This document shows positions 12,356-22,834 of a stretch of 64,000 nucleotides of DNA, one piece after another (the first letter of the stretch is position 1; each line of letters starts with the position of its first letter). The position numbers and the translations under genes are program-made. This stretch comes from Chaetomium olivaceum (taxonomy: Eukaryota > Ascomycota > Sordariomycetes > Sordariales > Chaetomiaceae): NCBI GenBank assembly GCA_039881045.1, contig JAYWVB010000011.1, forward strand, positions 124,001 through 188,000, given 5' to 3'. The notes beneath the pieces were generated by a model. The model was not told the origin of the DNA and made no database searches. It saw only the letters and a program-made list of their open reading frames with translations.

Positions 12356-13599
12356 ATGGGAGTCCCTCCAGCAAGCAAGATCCAGAAAGAGCTCGCTCCC
12401 CTAATCATCGAGGGGCTGAAATCTTCTCCCAAATTCTTCCCCTCGTTACTTCTTTGGGATGACAGAGGGCTTGCAATATACGAACGTATCATGAAATCCA
12501 GAGACTATTATCTTACTCATACCGAAGCTCAGCTCATCCGGCTCAATGCCGACAGCATTGTCGAGACGATACCGTCCGACAGCGTCATTCTCGAACTAGG
12601 CAGCGGGTATTTGGCACCATATCTGATTTTCTCGACGCATGAAACATCTTCCTCACACTGCACAGCTCTCTCTCCAAAACATTCATCATTCTTGATGCCC
12701 TGGCCCGGAAGCGGAAACACGTCGTCTACTACGCCCTCGACGTCTGCCCGGCGACACTGGCCGCAAGCCTCGCCCAGCTTCGCTCCGCACTGAATCACTC
12801 CCCTTACGTGACCTACCGCTCGCTGTGCATGACGTACAAAGATGGCATTTCATGGCTCGCCAACGAGACCTCACTGGCAGGGACGCCCGTCAGCGTCCTG
12901 TGGCTTGGTAGCAGCTTCGCCAACGAGCCCCAAGACGACTTTCGTCAGCTTCTCCGCGGCATCTCGGCCGCGCGGGCAGCGCAGACCTCCACCTCCTCCC
13001 GCCGAATCGCCCAGTGGCAGTTGCTAATCACTGCAGACGGTACCAAGGACCCGGTGACGGTATCTCGGGCCTACGACACGCGAGATGGATTGTCGAAAGA
13101 GTTCACGTTGAACGTGTTGGATAATGCTAACCGGTCACTCGGGCGGGACGTTTTTGATGTCAACCAATGGTGCTTTGATGGGGAGTGGGATGTTGAGAAG
13201 GGGCAATTCCAAACTTGCATTCGGGCACTGGAGGATCAAACTGTTAAGGTTGGCGAGGAACAGATTGTGATCACGAAGGGAGAAAGAATCAAGGTCATTG
13301 CCAGTCGAAAGCTGGGGCAGAAGGACGTTCAGGAGTGGCTGGTAGGCACGGGATTCACCATCAACAATTCCTGGACAGACACAAAGTTTGCGTACAGTGA
13401 GTCGCTTGCCCGGAGACGTCGGAGAGTCAGAAATGCACGGGTACAAACAGCCATGGCTAATCTCCCCAAGGTCTCTACAGATTCACCCTACTGGAAGAAA
13501 AAGCCAATGTCCAACGACCAAGTTGGGAACGGCTTTCCCGAGGTGAACTCGGCCGACTTGTTCGATCCTACTTCCGGCGTGTGTTTGATCTCTAGATAG
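12356..13599 (+). CDS. EasF/EgtD-like SAM-dependent methyltransferase (histidine-specific methyltransferase fold)
   Basis: Two exons, 12356-12606 and 12666-13599 (59-nt intron), 394 aa with no frame break. The protein matches the stand-alone Methyltransf_33 type: an N-terminal KFFPSLLLWDDRGLAIYERI and DYYLTHTE region, then the SAM-binding motif VILELGSG at the splice junction, then HVVYYALDVCPATL, then VLWLGSSFAN and a late FDVNQWCFD block. Relatives N-methylate histidine (EgtD, Egt1) or dimethylallyltryptophan (EasF). There is no sulfatase/FGE half as in Egt1, so ergothioneine synthesis by this protein alone is unlikely. The typical first 15 residues (an LDIR-like motif) are not seen, so a further 5' exon is possible. 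Substrate unknown. Confidence 0.8.
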
Positions 13600-14201
13600 C
13601 CATTGCAACACGATAGCTTAGAAATATCAAGAATCATGTTCAAATTTACACCGTATTATTTCGCATATCTCCATCCTTTCTTGAGACCGCGGCTCCCTGA
13701 CTCTGTGCTCAATCCATTGATCAGCCCGACATCGGCAACTAAAACCCCGATTGAAACGAATATGTCAGTACCGCAGGTAAACTATGTCTCACCGTCAAAC
13801 GGCATGCTGCAGGTTAATCTTGAAGATGCAGTGATACCCCACCACGGGATGAAGAAGGTAACCCCGTTGGGAGATCTGCAGGTGGTTCAGCTGGCCATTT
13901 ACACTCGCGTGGCCCTGCATTTCCCTCTTTCGGATAGCCGCATTCAGAGAATCAATCAATCACACGTCCTCGATCCATTCCCTACGAAGGTGTGCTCACC
14001 TGCAACCCCGCGGAGACTCGCCAGCTCATCGTACTTGATCTTCTATTTTTCTTTTTGCAGTTTGCCGCCGTGACCGCCGGCCCACAATTGAGCTGGCACC
14101 GTAGCCCCTTTCGCCGCGCCTCGGGCCTCGACTTTGCCGCTGGGAGCGCTCCATTCTCTCATCTCTGCTCAGGGCTCGGCTCGTTAGCAGCTAACGTTAC
14201 C
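13600..14201. other. Intergenic 0.6 kb
   Basis: Between two tandem plus-strand genes; holds the 3' UTR of the methyltransferase and the promoter of the APH-like gene. No domain or motif recognised. Confidence 0.45.
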
Positions 14202-15606
14202 ATGGATCTGGGCCAAATTGAGCGACCAGATTCGGCATACAAGTCGATACGCCACTGGAGGAGGGTGACGCGATTAAAGATGTCGATAGTTCAGATGCGG
14301 CCCACGCCAATGACGGCTTCAACCCCGCCACCTTCAAGCCGAAGGCATCATTTCACGATGCTTCACTCCCCGGAGACGCTCCCGGCCATCCCGTGTATGG
14401 AGTCTCCCTAAGCCCCGAGACCATCAAGGCTATGGTAAGCACCGGCTGGCCAAACGCCAAGGTAGAATCCATCAAGCCGCTGGAGGCTGGGAAGTCATTC
14501 AACAACAAGATCTACTTTCTAAAGATACGGCATCCGGAGCTAGGCTTGCAAGACACCGTTCTCAAGGTCAATGGCACACTTTACGATGGCGACAAGGTGC
14601 AAAACGAGGTGGCTTGTCTGCGGCTCCTAGAGCTGTATTGCCCTGACGTCCCGGCCCCTCGTGTGCTGGCGTGGTCCGAGGCTGGCACGCATGCAACATT
14701 CATCTCCCCCGATCATGCAGATACAAAGGCTTTGGACGACGACTCTGTGGAAAACACCGTTGGGTGGATCCTCACCTCTCGTCTCCCCGGTAGCCCCGTC
14801 ACCGTTGCCGATCTGGACGACGCGGCAATTGCCAGCCTTGCCACACAACTCGCCGACATTGTTGCGAGCTGGCGCCAGCGCATTCCTTTCCAGAAGCACG
14901 GCGGAAGTTTGCAAATTCGGAGCACAACCGCGGGCAATGAAGAGGGAATATCGCTAGACAGGCCATGCGGCCCAGGCATCCCCGACCTTGTGATCCGCGG
15001 GGTCCTCGTGAGGAGATGAAGCTGAATGAGCCCATTGCGCGCATTCACGACTACTACCGGCTCAAGCTGGACAACAAATTGCAACTGCTCGAGTCTGTCG
15101 ACCTCTTGGCGCGTAATCGCCATCTTCTTGTGCCCCTCAGGAAGCTTCGCGACGAGCGCCTGCCCCAGCTCAGCTTCTCGGAGATCTTTGAGCAGATGGG
15201 AACGCCAGAGGACGTGTTCTTGTTCACGCACTACGACTTGTTCCCTCGGAATATCTTGGTGTCGGGAGAGAGCCCGCCTAGGGTGACGGGGATTGTGGAC
15301 TGGGAGTTTTCTGGCTTCTTTGCGCCCCTGGATGAGTTTCTGGAGGACTGGCTGGATGCCGGGGACTGGCCGGAGCCATTTTACACCACCTTTCTCCAGA
15401 CTTTGGAGGAAAAGGGAGTAGCTACGCCAGCCGGGGGTGTAAGAGGGGACGCCTGGCAGGTAGCGTATTGGGTGGAGAGGACCATTGAGAGTGCCGCGCC
15501 TTGGTGGTTGTTGCCTGGGAGTTTAAGTGCAGAGCAGAATGAGAAAGCCCTGGAAAAGGCAGAGGAGGTTGTAAAGGAGATGCTGGGGCATCTTGGAGTT
15601 GTATAA
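14202..15606 (+). CDS. APH-family (kinase-like fold) phosphotransferase, frame broken twice
   Basis: A fungal protein of the aminoglycoside-phosphotransferase/choline-kinase fold. In fungi these rarely act on antibiotics; the substrate is unknown. Visible marks are EAGKSFNNKIYFLKI near the N-lobe, the Brenner-type catalytic loop FTHYDLFPRNIL (Asp as catalytic base, Asn as metal ligand) and the DFG-equivalent GIVDWEFSGFF. No intron is needed. Two one-base breaks are inferred. Near 14243 the frame starting at MDLGQIERPD must shift to continue as VDTPLEEGD. At the G4 run 14999-15002 the frame must shift from DLVIRG to PREEMKLNEP. With both corrected the protein is about 468 aa. A shorter reading could start near 14393. 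Confidence 0.75.
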
Positions 15607-15671
15607 CGTTTCGCTGCCAACCCAGTATTGATTTAACGATTGACTTCTATTCGAACCCGCTCTCCCAAAAT

Positions 15672-17310
15672 TTACAACTTCCCTTTAACATCCCCGACGA
15701 CCTTGTCAACGTGCTCCCTGACCCTAACCTCCAGATCCCCACCAATCATCCCCAAAACCCCAAACACCTTCTCCCGCGTCTCGCCTTCACATTCGCCAAG
15801 TCCGCCCAAAACTCCTCACCATCCGATCCCGCCACCCCTCATACTTTGGGTCATTGTCATCCAAATGCGACCAAAACGTCCTCGCAAACTTCAAATCCAC
15901 CTCCCTCTGCTTCTCCGCCGGCACCGACATCACCTCATCCAACCACTTTTGATGCTCCGGTGTCGAGCGGCTCTCAAAGCCGCCCCCACCAAACCGCACA
16001 GGATCCTTACCCGTCACAAACCCCGGATGCCCCCCATAATTCCCCTCCCCTAACGCCACCCCCGCTCCGTCCCGCAGCAGCGGGTTAAACACCTCGCTCC
16101 GCGGCCGGTTCACCGGCAGCTGCTGGTAGTTGACGCCCAGCCGATACCTCTGCGCATCGGGGTACGCGAAGAACCGGGCCTGCAGCATGGGATCCTCGGA
16201 CGGCTCGATGCCCGGCACAAGGTGGGACGGGGAAAAAGCCGCCTGCTCGACCTCGGCGAAGAAGTTGGTCGGGTTGCGGTTGAGGGTGAGCTTGCCAAAG
16301 GGCCGGGATTGCACGGTGCCGAGGTCGGCTGGGTAGGTGCCAATGTCCCAGTGCTTTGTCATGTCGAGGATGTTGTAGCCGAAGCGATGGGCTTCGCTCG
16401 GGTCGATGACTTGGACTCTGGCCGTATAGGTGGGGAAGTCGCCGCGGTCGATAGAGTCATGGAGGTCGCGTGCCGCGTGGTCTGGGTCGTTGCCGGTCAT
16501 GCGTGGGATGTCTTCGTCGGTGTGGGTTTGGTAGCCGAGGTCGCTTTCGAGGGACATGTGAACATATTTGAAGGTGCCGTCGGGCATAACCCATTTGTAG
16601 GCATGTCCCATGTACATGTTCATGTGGCGGTAGGTGGAAAATACGCCATAGTCGCTGTACAGCCACATGACGATGTGCCATGATTCTGGGTTGTGGATGA
16701 CCCAATCCCAGAACCGCGTCGGATCGCGCAGTCCGGTGCGCGGGTCCTTCTTCTGGGCGTGGACAAGGCCTGGGAACTTGACGGGGTCGCGGATAAAGAA
16801 GAACGGGACGTTGTTCCAGACCCAGTCCCAGTTGCCTTCGTCTGTGTAGCACTTCATGGAAAACCCACGAACATCACGGACGGAATCGGCGGCTCCACGC
16901 TCACCAGCCGTGGTTGAAAACCGGGCAAGGCAGGGCGTCTTTTTGCCAACACCTGTGAACATGTCGATGCTGCAGATGTCTGAAATATCATGGGTAACCT
17001 GGAAAGGTGGTCAGATCAATATCTAGGAGCAATAATAGCAAGACACGGCAGGTTGCCTGGAGCAAGGCGAGATACGCACCTCGAATTCTCCGTAGGCCCC
17101 GGCTCCCTTGGCGTGAACAACCCGCTCCGGAATCCGTTCTCGGTTGAGATGCGAGAGGACGTCGACGAGCTGGAAATCCCGCAGGGGCAACGCATTTGAG
17201 ACACGAAGAGATGATTCGGGATTCCTCGCTGGACAGCCATTTGAGGTGGTGTACACCTTTGGTGTCTGCGACACGCCATTGCCGTTCGTGGTCCCGTTGT
17301 CCGCCGTCAT
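15672..17310 (-). CDS. Small-subunit haem catalase, frame broken near the C-terminus
   Basis: Dismutates hydrogen peroxide. Exon 1 is 17080-17310 and exon 2 runs from 16998 down, separated by an 81-nt intron. The distal His lies in RVVHAKGAGAYGEFEV, the distal Asn in WNNVPFFFIRDPVKFP, and the proximal haem-ligand Tyr in FFAYPDAQRYRLGVNYQQLP. The uncorrected frame stops at 15787. Downstream DNA in other frames still encodes family-like sequence (DGEEFWADLA, then ECEGETREKVFG to a stop at 15672-15674), so two one-base breaks near 15824 and 15794 are inferred; correction gives 519 aa, typical for the small-subunit class. No signal peptide is seen, so it should be intracellular. The middle section is divergent (YSDYGVFSTYRHMNMY), so a specialised role is possible. 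Confidence 0.88.
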
Positions 17311-19010
17311 GATGGTAGTGCTATTCAGAGTTCACAACGATATAACTCTACCCATACACTGGTGCAAATGTCTCCGTACAAAACTGAGTCACACTGAAAG
17401 TAGAGCACGAGACGCTTTACCATGATCATGAGAAATAAAGACCCGATATATACTTATACAGAATACAGTTATAACATCACACTGCATGATCCAGCTTAAG
17501 AAACGGCTGCATATAGGGTGGTTACACTGCATGGGCGCTATCAGATCGACTGTGACGATCACTGGGGAACAAATGCAGAGCAGGTGTGGGGGGGGCGTTA
17601 AGAGGTCACGGAGGCGACCTTGCTTTTATTATTACCGCGATAGCCGAGAGCACTCGTGGGCCACTAGGGTGCGCAGGGGATCATCGAGGGATGGGGGTTC
17701 TCGATTCCTCGTGGAGTAGAGAATGGGAAGAGTGGGGAAGAGGCGTTGGGTCTCGTGAGCTTCCGGTAACGGAGGGTGTATGGGGGTAGGGGGGCCTGCA
17801 GTAGGGCGTCGTCCGTAGCTACGTGTGCGAATTAACGACGAGCATTATCAAGCAAACGTTATCACATTAGCATCTAACAGACCGGCGTGGATAGGCACCA
17901 GGGCCATTTTTCACTCATATGTACACCCCCTAAGTGTATCAGAGGTAGCGCTGTGGGGTCTATGCAAAAGGACAATGAGAGGATTGCGGCTGCTTTACCG
18001 CATTGCCATGATGGTGAATATTTTGGCTGGGTCATGGTCCGCTTCCTGGAGTCAAAATCATGAGCCAAGGCTAGGTACTTACTATTTCTTTAGAGGAAGC
18101 CTGCCTTTGTAACCTCGTCTCGCGACATTGCTTCTGCGTGATCCCAACGACCTAGAGCCCGATGAGAGGGCCCTGTACTAATTAGAAGAAACACCCGACC
18201 CCTAACCTTCAAGGAAATGCGGAACTCGCTAAGGGGAAAGACGAAGTACTCGAATCAGCGGTTATAAAGATCGTGATTCTCAACTCCGCGATACACACCA
18301 TGTTCTGTGCATAATTTCGTAACCAGTTCGATCGGACCAGTCTTTGCCTACCGTCTTCGGTGTGATAACAGTTGGGTCTTCCTTAACATGTTGTTTCTCG
18401 CGCCATTACACCAAGGAAGCGCCGAGGATACCGTCCCTGACGGAGCTGGAGAATAACCCAAAAGATGACAAGGGGAGGACACTGCCGTCTTGTCGGCTCT
18501 AGCCGTCCCTTGAGGAGAGCATAAGTGATCGCATACGGACCTAAAAAGAAACATGCCTTTGCCATCGACTACTGTCCCACAAACTTTTTCTCACTTTGTA
18601 ACCGGAATAGACCAACAGTATCACTTCGGTGCAACCAGGCGTCCCGTCTAGGGAGAAGAGGTAGCATGTGGGGTTATCTCGTTTTATTAAAGCTGAGACC
18701 AAAAAAACTGTCTATAATGTAACGGTCCCAGGAGTATATTGCAACTAGCTGGTGACGACTCTACGAGTACACTAAGCTTGAAGAAGAAAAGGAAAGATGA
18801 GAGAGTCTGGCAGCTCGTGGGGCTGCTTTATGATCGTGAGTGCGGTGGCCCGAGCGCATTGCTAGAATGTTCGGTGTGCTGTGGGGCAACTGGGAATAGC
18901 TTCATCCAGGGGTTCGGTGGACCGTGCTTGTACGTGAGCTGGCCGAGGGTTACCGAGGCTCACCTCGGGCACAGCCCGTTACATATAACACTCTACCCGG
19001 AAATAAAAAC
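17311..19010. other. Intergenic 1.7 kb, no gene seen
   Basis: Separates the catalase promoter from the convergent end of the sterol desaturase-like gene. It contains only short ORFs without domains. Confidence 0.5.
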
Positions 19011-20053
19011 TTATACTCGTGACTTCACCAGGCCTCGATTTTTACGAGCAGAGTCAAAGAACACGCCGGGATCCGCATATGTCCCCCCAGTCTGTCCCAC
19101 ATGTCCGAAAACTGCCCGAAGTTGAACTGGATGCTCTTGTGGTGCACGGTGTGAAACTGGTCGCGGTTGTCGTCTGCGCAACAGGAATAAAAATAAGCAC
19201 GCACCTCTCTGGAAGGATAGACGGACAGATGACTTACGAAGCAGGAATGTCCAAATGTTGGTGATGAAAAAGACGACAAGCTGTCCCACATCTGACATGG
19301 GCCAGAGGAAGCTATAGGCGTAGATAGGTAGGCTCATGATCCACGCCTCGATTGGCTCAAAGGCGTATGCAGCAAACGGCGTCGGAATGACGTACCTGCC
19401 CAGATGTCAGTATGGGGCCTAGACCACCGTTGGACTTGCGTCAGGGCCTTGTGTTCTCACATGTGGTGCTGGTAGTGCGACATTTTAAACAGCACAGGAT
19501 GATGAAATGCCCTGTGCAGCCAGTACATGCACGTATCGCTGAATAGCGCAAAGAGGGGATATTGTGCCACCTCGTACCAAGTGCTGCCCGTCCCGACCAG
19601 GTAGATCTTGGCCCAGCCGCGCACTTGAGCCACAAAGATGGGCACCGTCAGTACGTTGAGGATCAGCAGGGCGGTCAAAGAGGCCCTGATTTCGGAGCGG
19701 ATCTGGTTCGGCTGGAACTTGGGCTGCTTCTTCAGCTCCCGGTCAAAGTTGAGGTAGTAACAGACGGTTCCAAAGAGTAAATAGAAGAAGGAGCTTGAAA
19801 ACCAAGTCAAGAGGAAGATGCTGATGCTCTGACGCCACATGCCATTCCGTTGCCAGAGGCGTGGGTCCGCTGCGAGGTTGCAAAGCCATCCCTTGCTCTC
19901 GTCGATGATGACGCTAGAGGGCCGTGAAGATAATGACCACCAGTCTGGATATGTTTGGTTTGTGATTCCACAAATGGTCTCGGCTAGTCGGAAGGCCGAG
20001 CCGTACGCATCATCCAGAAAGACTGGGTCGAGATGGTTGAGTAACGTTTCCAT
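19011..20053 (-). CDS. Sterol C5-desaturase-like membrane protein (ERG3/SC5D family), frame broken once
   Basis: Member of the fatty-acid-hydroxylase/sterol-desaturase superfamily of ER di-iron oxidases. Exons 19461-20053, 19238-19395 and 19011-19173, introns 65 and 64 nt. All three histidine boxes are present: HRAFH, HYQHH and HTVHH, flanked by several hydrophobic segments (SISIFLLTWFSSSFFYLLFG and later ones). The DNRDQFHTVHH...FNFGQF context is typical of C5-desaturases. Exon sum is 914 nt; adding one base to the C6 run at 19083-19088 turns the tail into LGGTYADPGVFF and gives 304 aa, while the uncorrected frame stops at 19025. Family members introduce the delta5 double bond in delta7-sterols. 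It is shorter than housekeeping ERG3 and divergent, so it is probably a paralogue. It shares a divergent promoter with the next gene. Confidence 0.82.
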
Positions 20054-20469
20054 TTCCTTTCGTCAGGGCTTGAGCGGGTGTAACAACAGCTTGCAAGGGA
20101 GGGCGAGCGTCAAGGTGAAAAGTCCGGTTGATATTGAGAGGCGAGAGGGGCGCGTTATCTTGCGGTCAGCGAGGTACCATCAGGTACTTTGTTCGTGGAG
20201 TTGCGATCGTCCATCTGAGCCAAACAACGTGAATGCACTAAGACATATCACGGACCATTAAGGCTGAATATTTAGCGTCGGCCTTGGTTGAGACACGCAG
20301 GGGCCGACGTGGAGTGGGCGGGACCCGACGACGGAAGTCGGAGTTACTTTCTACATATACCACGCGCGTATAATACAGAAGAGGCCGCGTTAAGCAGACC
20401 TTCTTATAAATCCGTTCTGTAACTAGACCTGCCAACAGCATTGTCAGCAGCAGTTCTGGCGTGGTGACA
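20054..20469. promoter_or_regulatory. Shared divergent promoter, C5-desaturase-like / delta7-reductase
   Basis: 416 bases between the two start codons, head to head, so both genes are probably driven from one bidirectional region. I do not see an unambiguous sterol-response or other known element by eye. Confidence 0.6.
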
Positions 20470-22073
20470 ATGTATGAACCAAAAGCTACCGGTTGGGCGA
20501 GTGTCGTCGTTAATGAGTTTGTGAGTTTGCAGCTCATAGCGAGTAGCCCGCTGGTGGACTGGTTTGTTTCTATCTCATACGACGACTTCGATTCATCATT
20601 GTACTCCGCTTCTAAAGCCCTCCTTTCTGAGCCCCTCTTATTTTTCACATCTCGTTTGCCTACCGTCACGGCCACATCTATCGCGGCTTACTTGGCTTGG
20701 GTCGTCTTCCAGGCGCTCTTGTACGTCTTCGTTCCTGGCCCCCTCCACCAAGCGCCACGAACTCCAGGAGGAAGACGCCTTTTGTACCGGCTGAATGGAT
20801 TTCGAGCGTGGGTCTTGACGCTGGCTCTTGCAGGCTGTGTTTGTTATGCCGGCCTCGTTGACCCGACACTTATTGCGAAACACTGGACGACCACCCTGGC
20901 GACGGCTGGGTTGTATTCGTCCGCACTCATCGGCATCTTTTGGGTCAAGGCCCGTGTCGCGCCCGATGATAAGGGTGATACGCTGTTGACCGGCAAGTTC
21001 TTCAAGCTCCTAGACTTCTAACCAATAACCACCACCCAGCACATCCAGTAGTTTTCCTCGTTGCTACTCTCCTAACGAAATACGTAGGCCACTTTTGGTA
21101 CGACCTCTTCAACGGTGGAGAACTACACCCGCGGACCGGGAAATTGTTCGACTGGAAGCATTTCAACGCCAGCCGAACAGGTGGGATTCTAGCATGGACC
21201 TTGATGTACGAAGCTGGTACTCTCCGTGGACATGTTGTGCCTCTTAGCTCACTGATACACAGCGACCTGTCATTTGCTGCCCTGCAGCACCAGCGATTTG
21301 GCTCCGTGACCAATTCTATGGTTCTGGCCGTTGGCTTCCGAGCCGTTATTGTTGCAGAGTACTTTCTTTATGAAGACTTGTGAGTAAAAATATTCAACAT
21401 GGGTATTGGTGACCGGGTGCTAATTTGGGGGATGTCGGGTAGGTTCTTCGAGACTCTCGACGGCGCACATGAGCGGTTCTCCTTTTACAGCATCTTCGGC
21501 TTTGCCGTTATGATGCCTCATTTGTGGACTTTGCAAACGCAGTATCTGGCTTCCCACCCCGTCGAGCTCCCCACGGCGGCGGTGGCTCTGCTCGTGGTGG
21601 GCTTTGCCGTCGGCTGGACAATCAACCATGTTGCCAACGACCAAAAGAACACATCACGACGAACGAACGGAAAGTTCCTGATAGGGAGTCAGGAAGCCAA
21701 GACGGTCGAAGCCAAGTACCAGACGGCAGACGGCAAGACACACCACCGTTCTTCTCTGCTCAGGTAATGACATGCCCCCTTTGTCAGGAACATGATCGCC
21801 CAATCGACACCACATACTAACACACGGTTGGTCATAGGACTGTGGGGGATTGTTCGTCACCCGAATTATATCGGCAGCATTATCTACACGTGTGCTTCCT
21901 GTTTGACCTGCGGCGACAGCCACCTCTTCCCCTACTTGGAGGCGGTACTGGTCATCTCCTTGTGCATCCACCGCTGTTTCCGCGACGAGGCAAGATGCAG
22001 AACTAAGTATGGGAATGCATGGGCGGAGTACTGTCAACGCGTAAAATGGCGTCTGGTCCCTGGGATCTTTTGA
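20470..22073 (+). CDS. DHCR7-type sterol delta7-reductase, frame broken once
   Basis: ERG4/ERG24 superfamily, multi-pass ER protein, predicted to reduce the C7-C8 double bond of 5,7-dienol sterols using NADPH. Exons 20470-20992, 21088-21205, 21263-21379, 21443-21763 and 21838-22073. Features favouring DHCR7 over ERG24/ERG4 are LNGFRAWVLT, the spliced TGHFWYDLFNG, GILAWTLIDLSFAA, LQTQYLASHPV, NDQKNTSRRTNG, ADGKTHH, CLTCGDSHLFPY and the C-terminus RLVPGIF; ERG24-type proteins end differently. RHPNYIG and HRCFRDEARC are superfamily-wide. Intron 1 has a GC donor. The exon sum is one base too long; dropping one C at 21746-21747 joins THH to VLLCSGLWG and gives 437 aa. The ATG at 20470 is preferred over an in-frame GTG at 20461. 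This enzyme is usual in animals and plants, uncommon in ascomycetes. Confidence 0.85.
20993..21087 (+). other. GC-AG intron in the delta7-reductase gene
   Basis: The only join that restores the family sequence uses donor G|GCAAGT and acceptor TACGTAG, with branch point CTAAC at about 21072. GCAAGT is the expected strong consensus for the rare GC donor class. A GT-only gene finder would truncate the protein at the TAA just after 21018. Confidence 0.8.
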
Positions 22074-22834
22074 GGGGAAAGGCTAAGAAAAGCCTGCCAA
22101 CTTTGTTTGTTATAAAGTCGCTGAAAGTAGAGTTGTGTTGCCAAAGTCACACCAAACTCGCAAACTCGGCTTCATAACTGTGCAATAATACACCACCAGC
22201 AGTTTTATTTACTATATGAACCATAAGCAGGTGCGGTTAACCCTTCAAGGTGGGTGGTAGTATTAATTCTGCCATTTCCTTTGTTGTGGTCGCCTATATA
22301 GATTGTGTTCGAGTTAACAATCACGACTTCCACACTTTCGGAAACTGAAAAAGAAAGGCGGTTCTTTTGCTCTTTGACCATGGCCATACGAAGATATTAA
22401 TATTGATCAAGTGCTGGATTGCCTCCATCTACAAACTGGCCAGTAAGCATCACGACACCAAAACTCAAGTCTTGTTGTGGGCTGTCAGCTACGCAGAAGG
22501 ATTACTCACCTGGTAGCTATTCGATAAGAAAATAAACAAGTGTCCCCGTCTTTTAGGGGCAGAGGTATACAGTCACACACTGTTGCAGGTCATAATCATC
22601 GCGGTTGCATGACTTCCGAAAACTGGTGACCTTGATATCTGATTGCTTGCTTGAGGCCAAAGACCAAGCCATCTCAAGTCCTCTTATATACAGTGGAAAA
22701 TGCAATGCGCAAAACGGCAAAACAATTGACCCCTACCCCTGAACAGACCACGAGCATCCCTGCCCTGAGCACGACCTAGCTCAATGTGTTCTCCTGCGTC
22801 CCTGCCCATTCAGGACCTTCCGTTAGGGACATCT
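22074..22834. other. Convergent intergenic region
   Basis: Lies between the stops of the delta7-reductase and the ABCG transporter. No coding signal; two 3' UTRs expected. Confidence 0.5.

Noticed and set aside
12356..13599. Calling the methyltransferase an ergothioneine (Egt1) or ergot (EasF) enzyme
   Set aside because: There is no sulfatase-like half for Egt1 and no prenyltransferase or other ergot gene nearby, so only the fold is supported.
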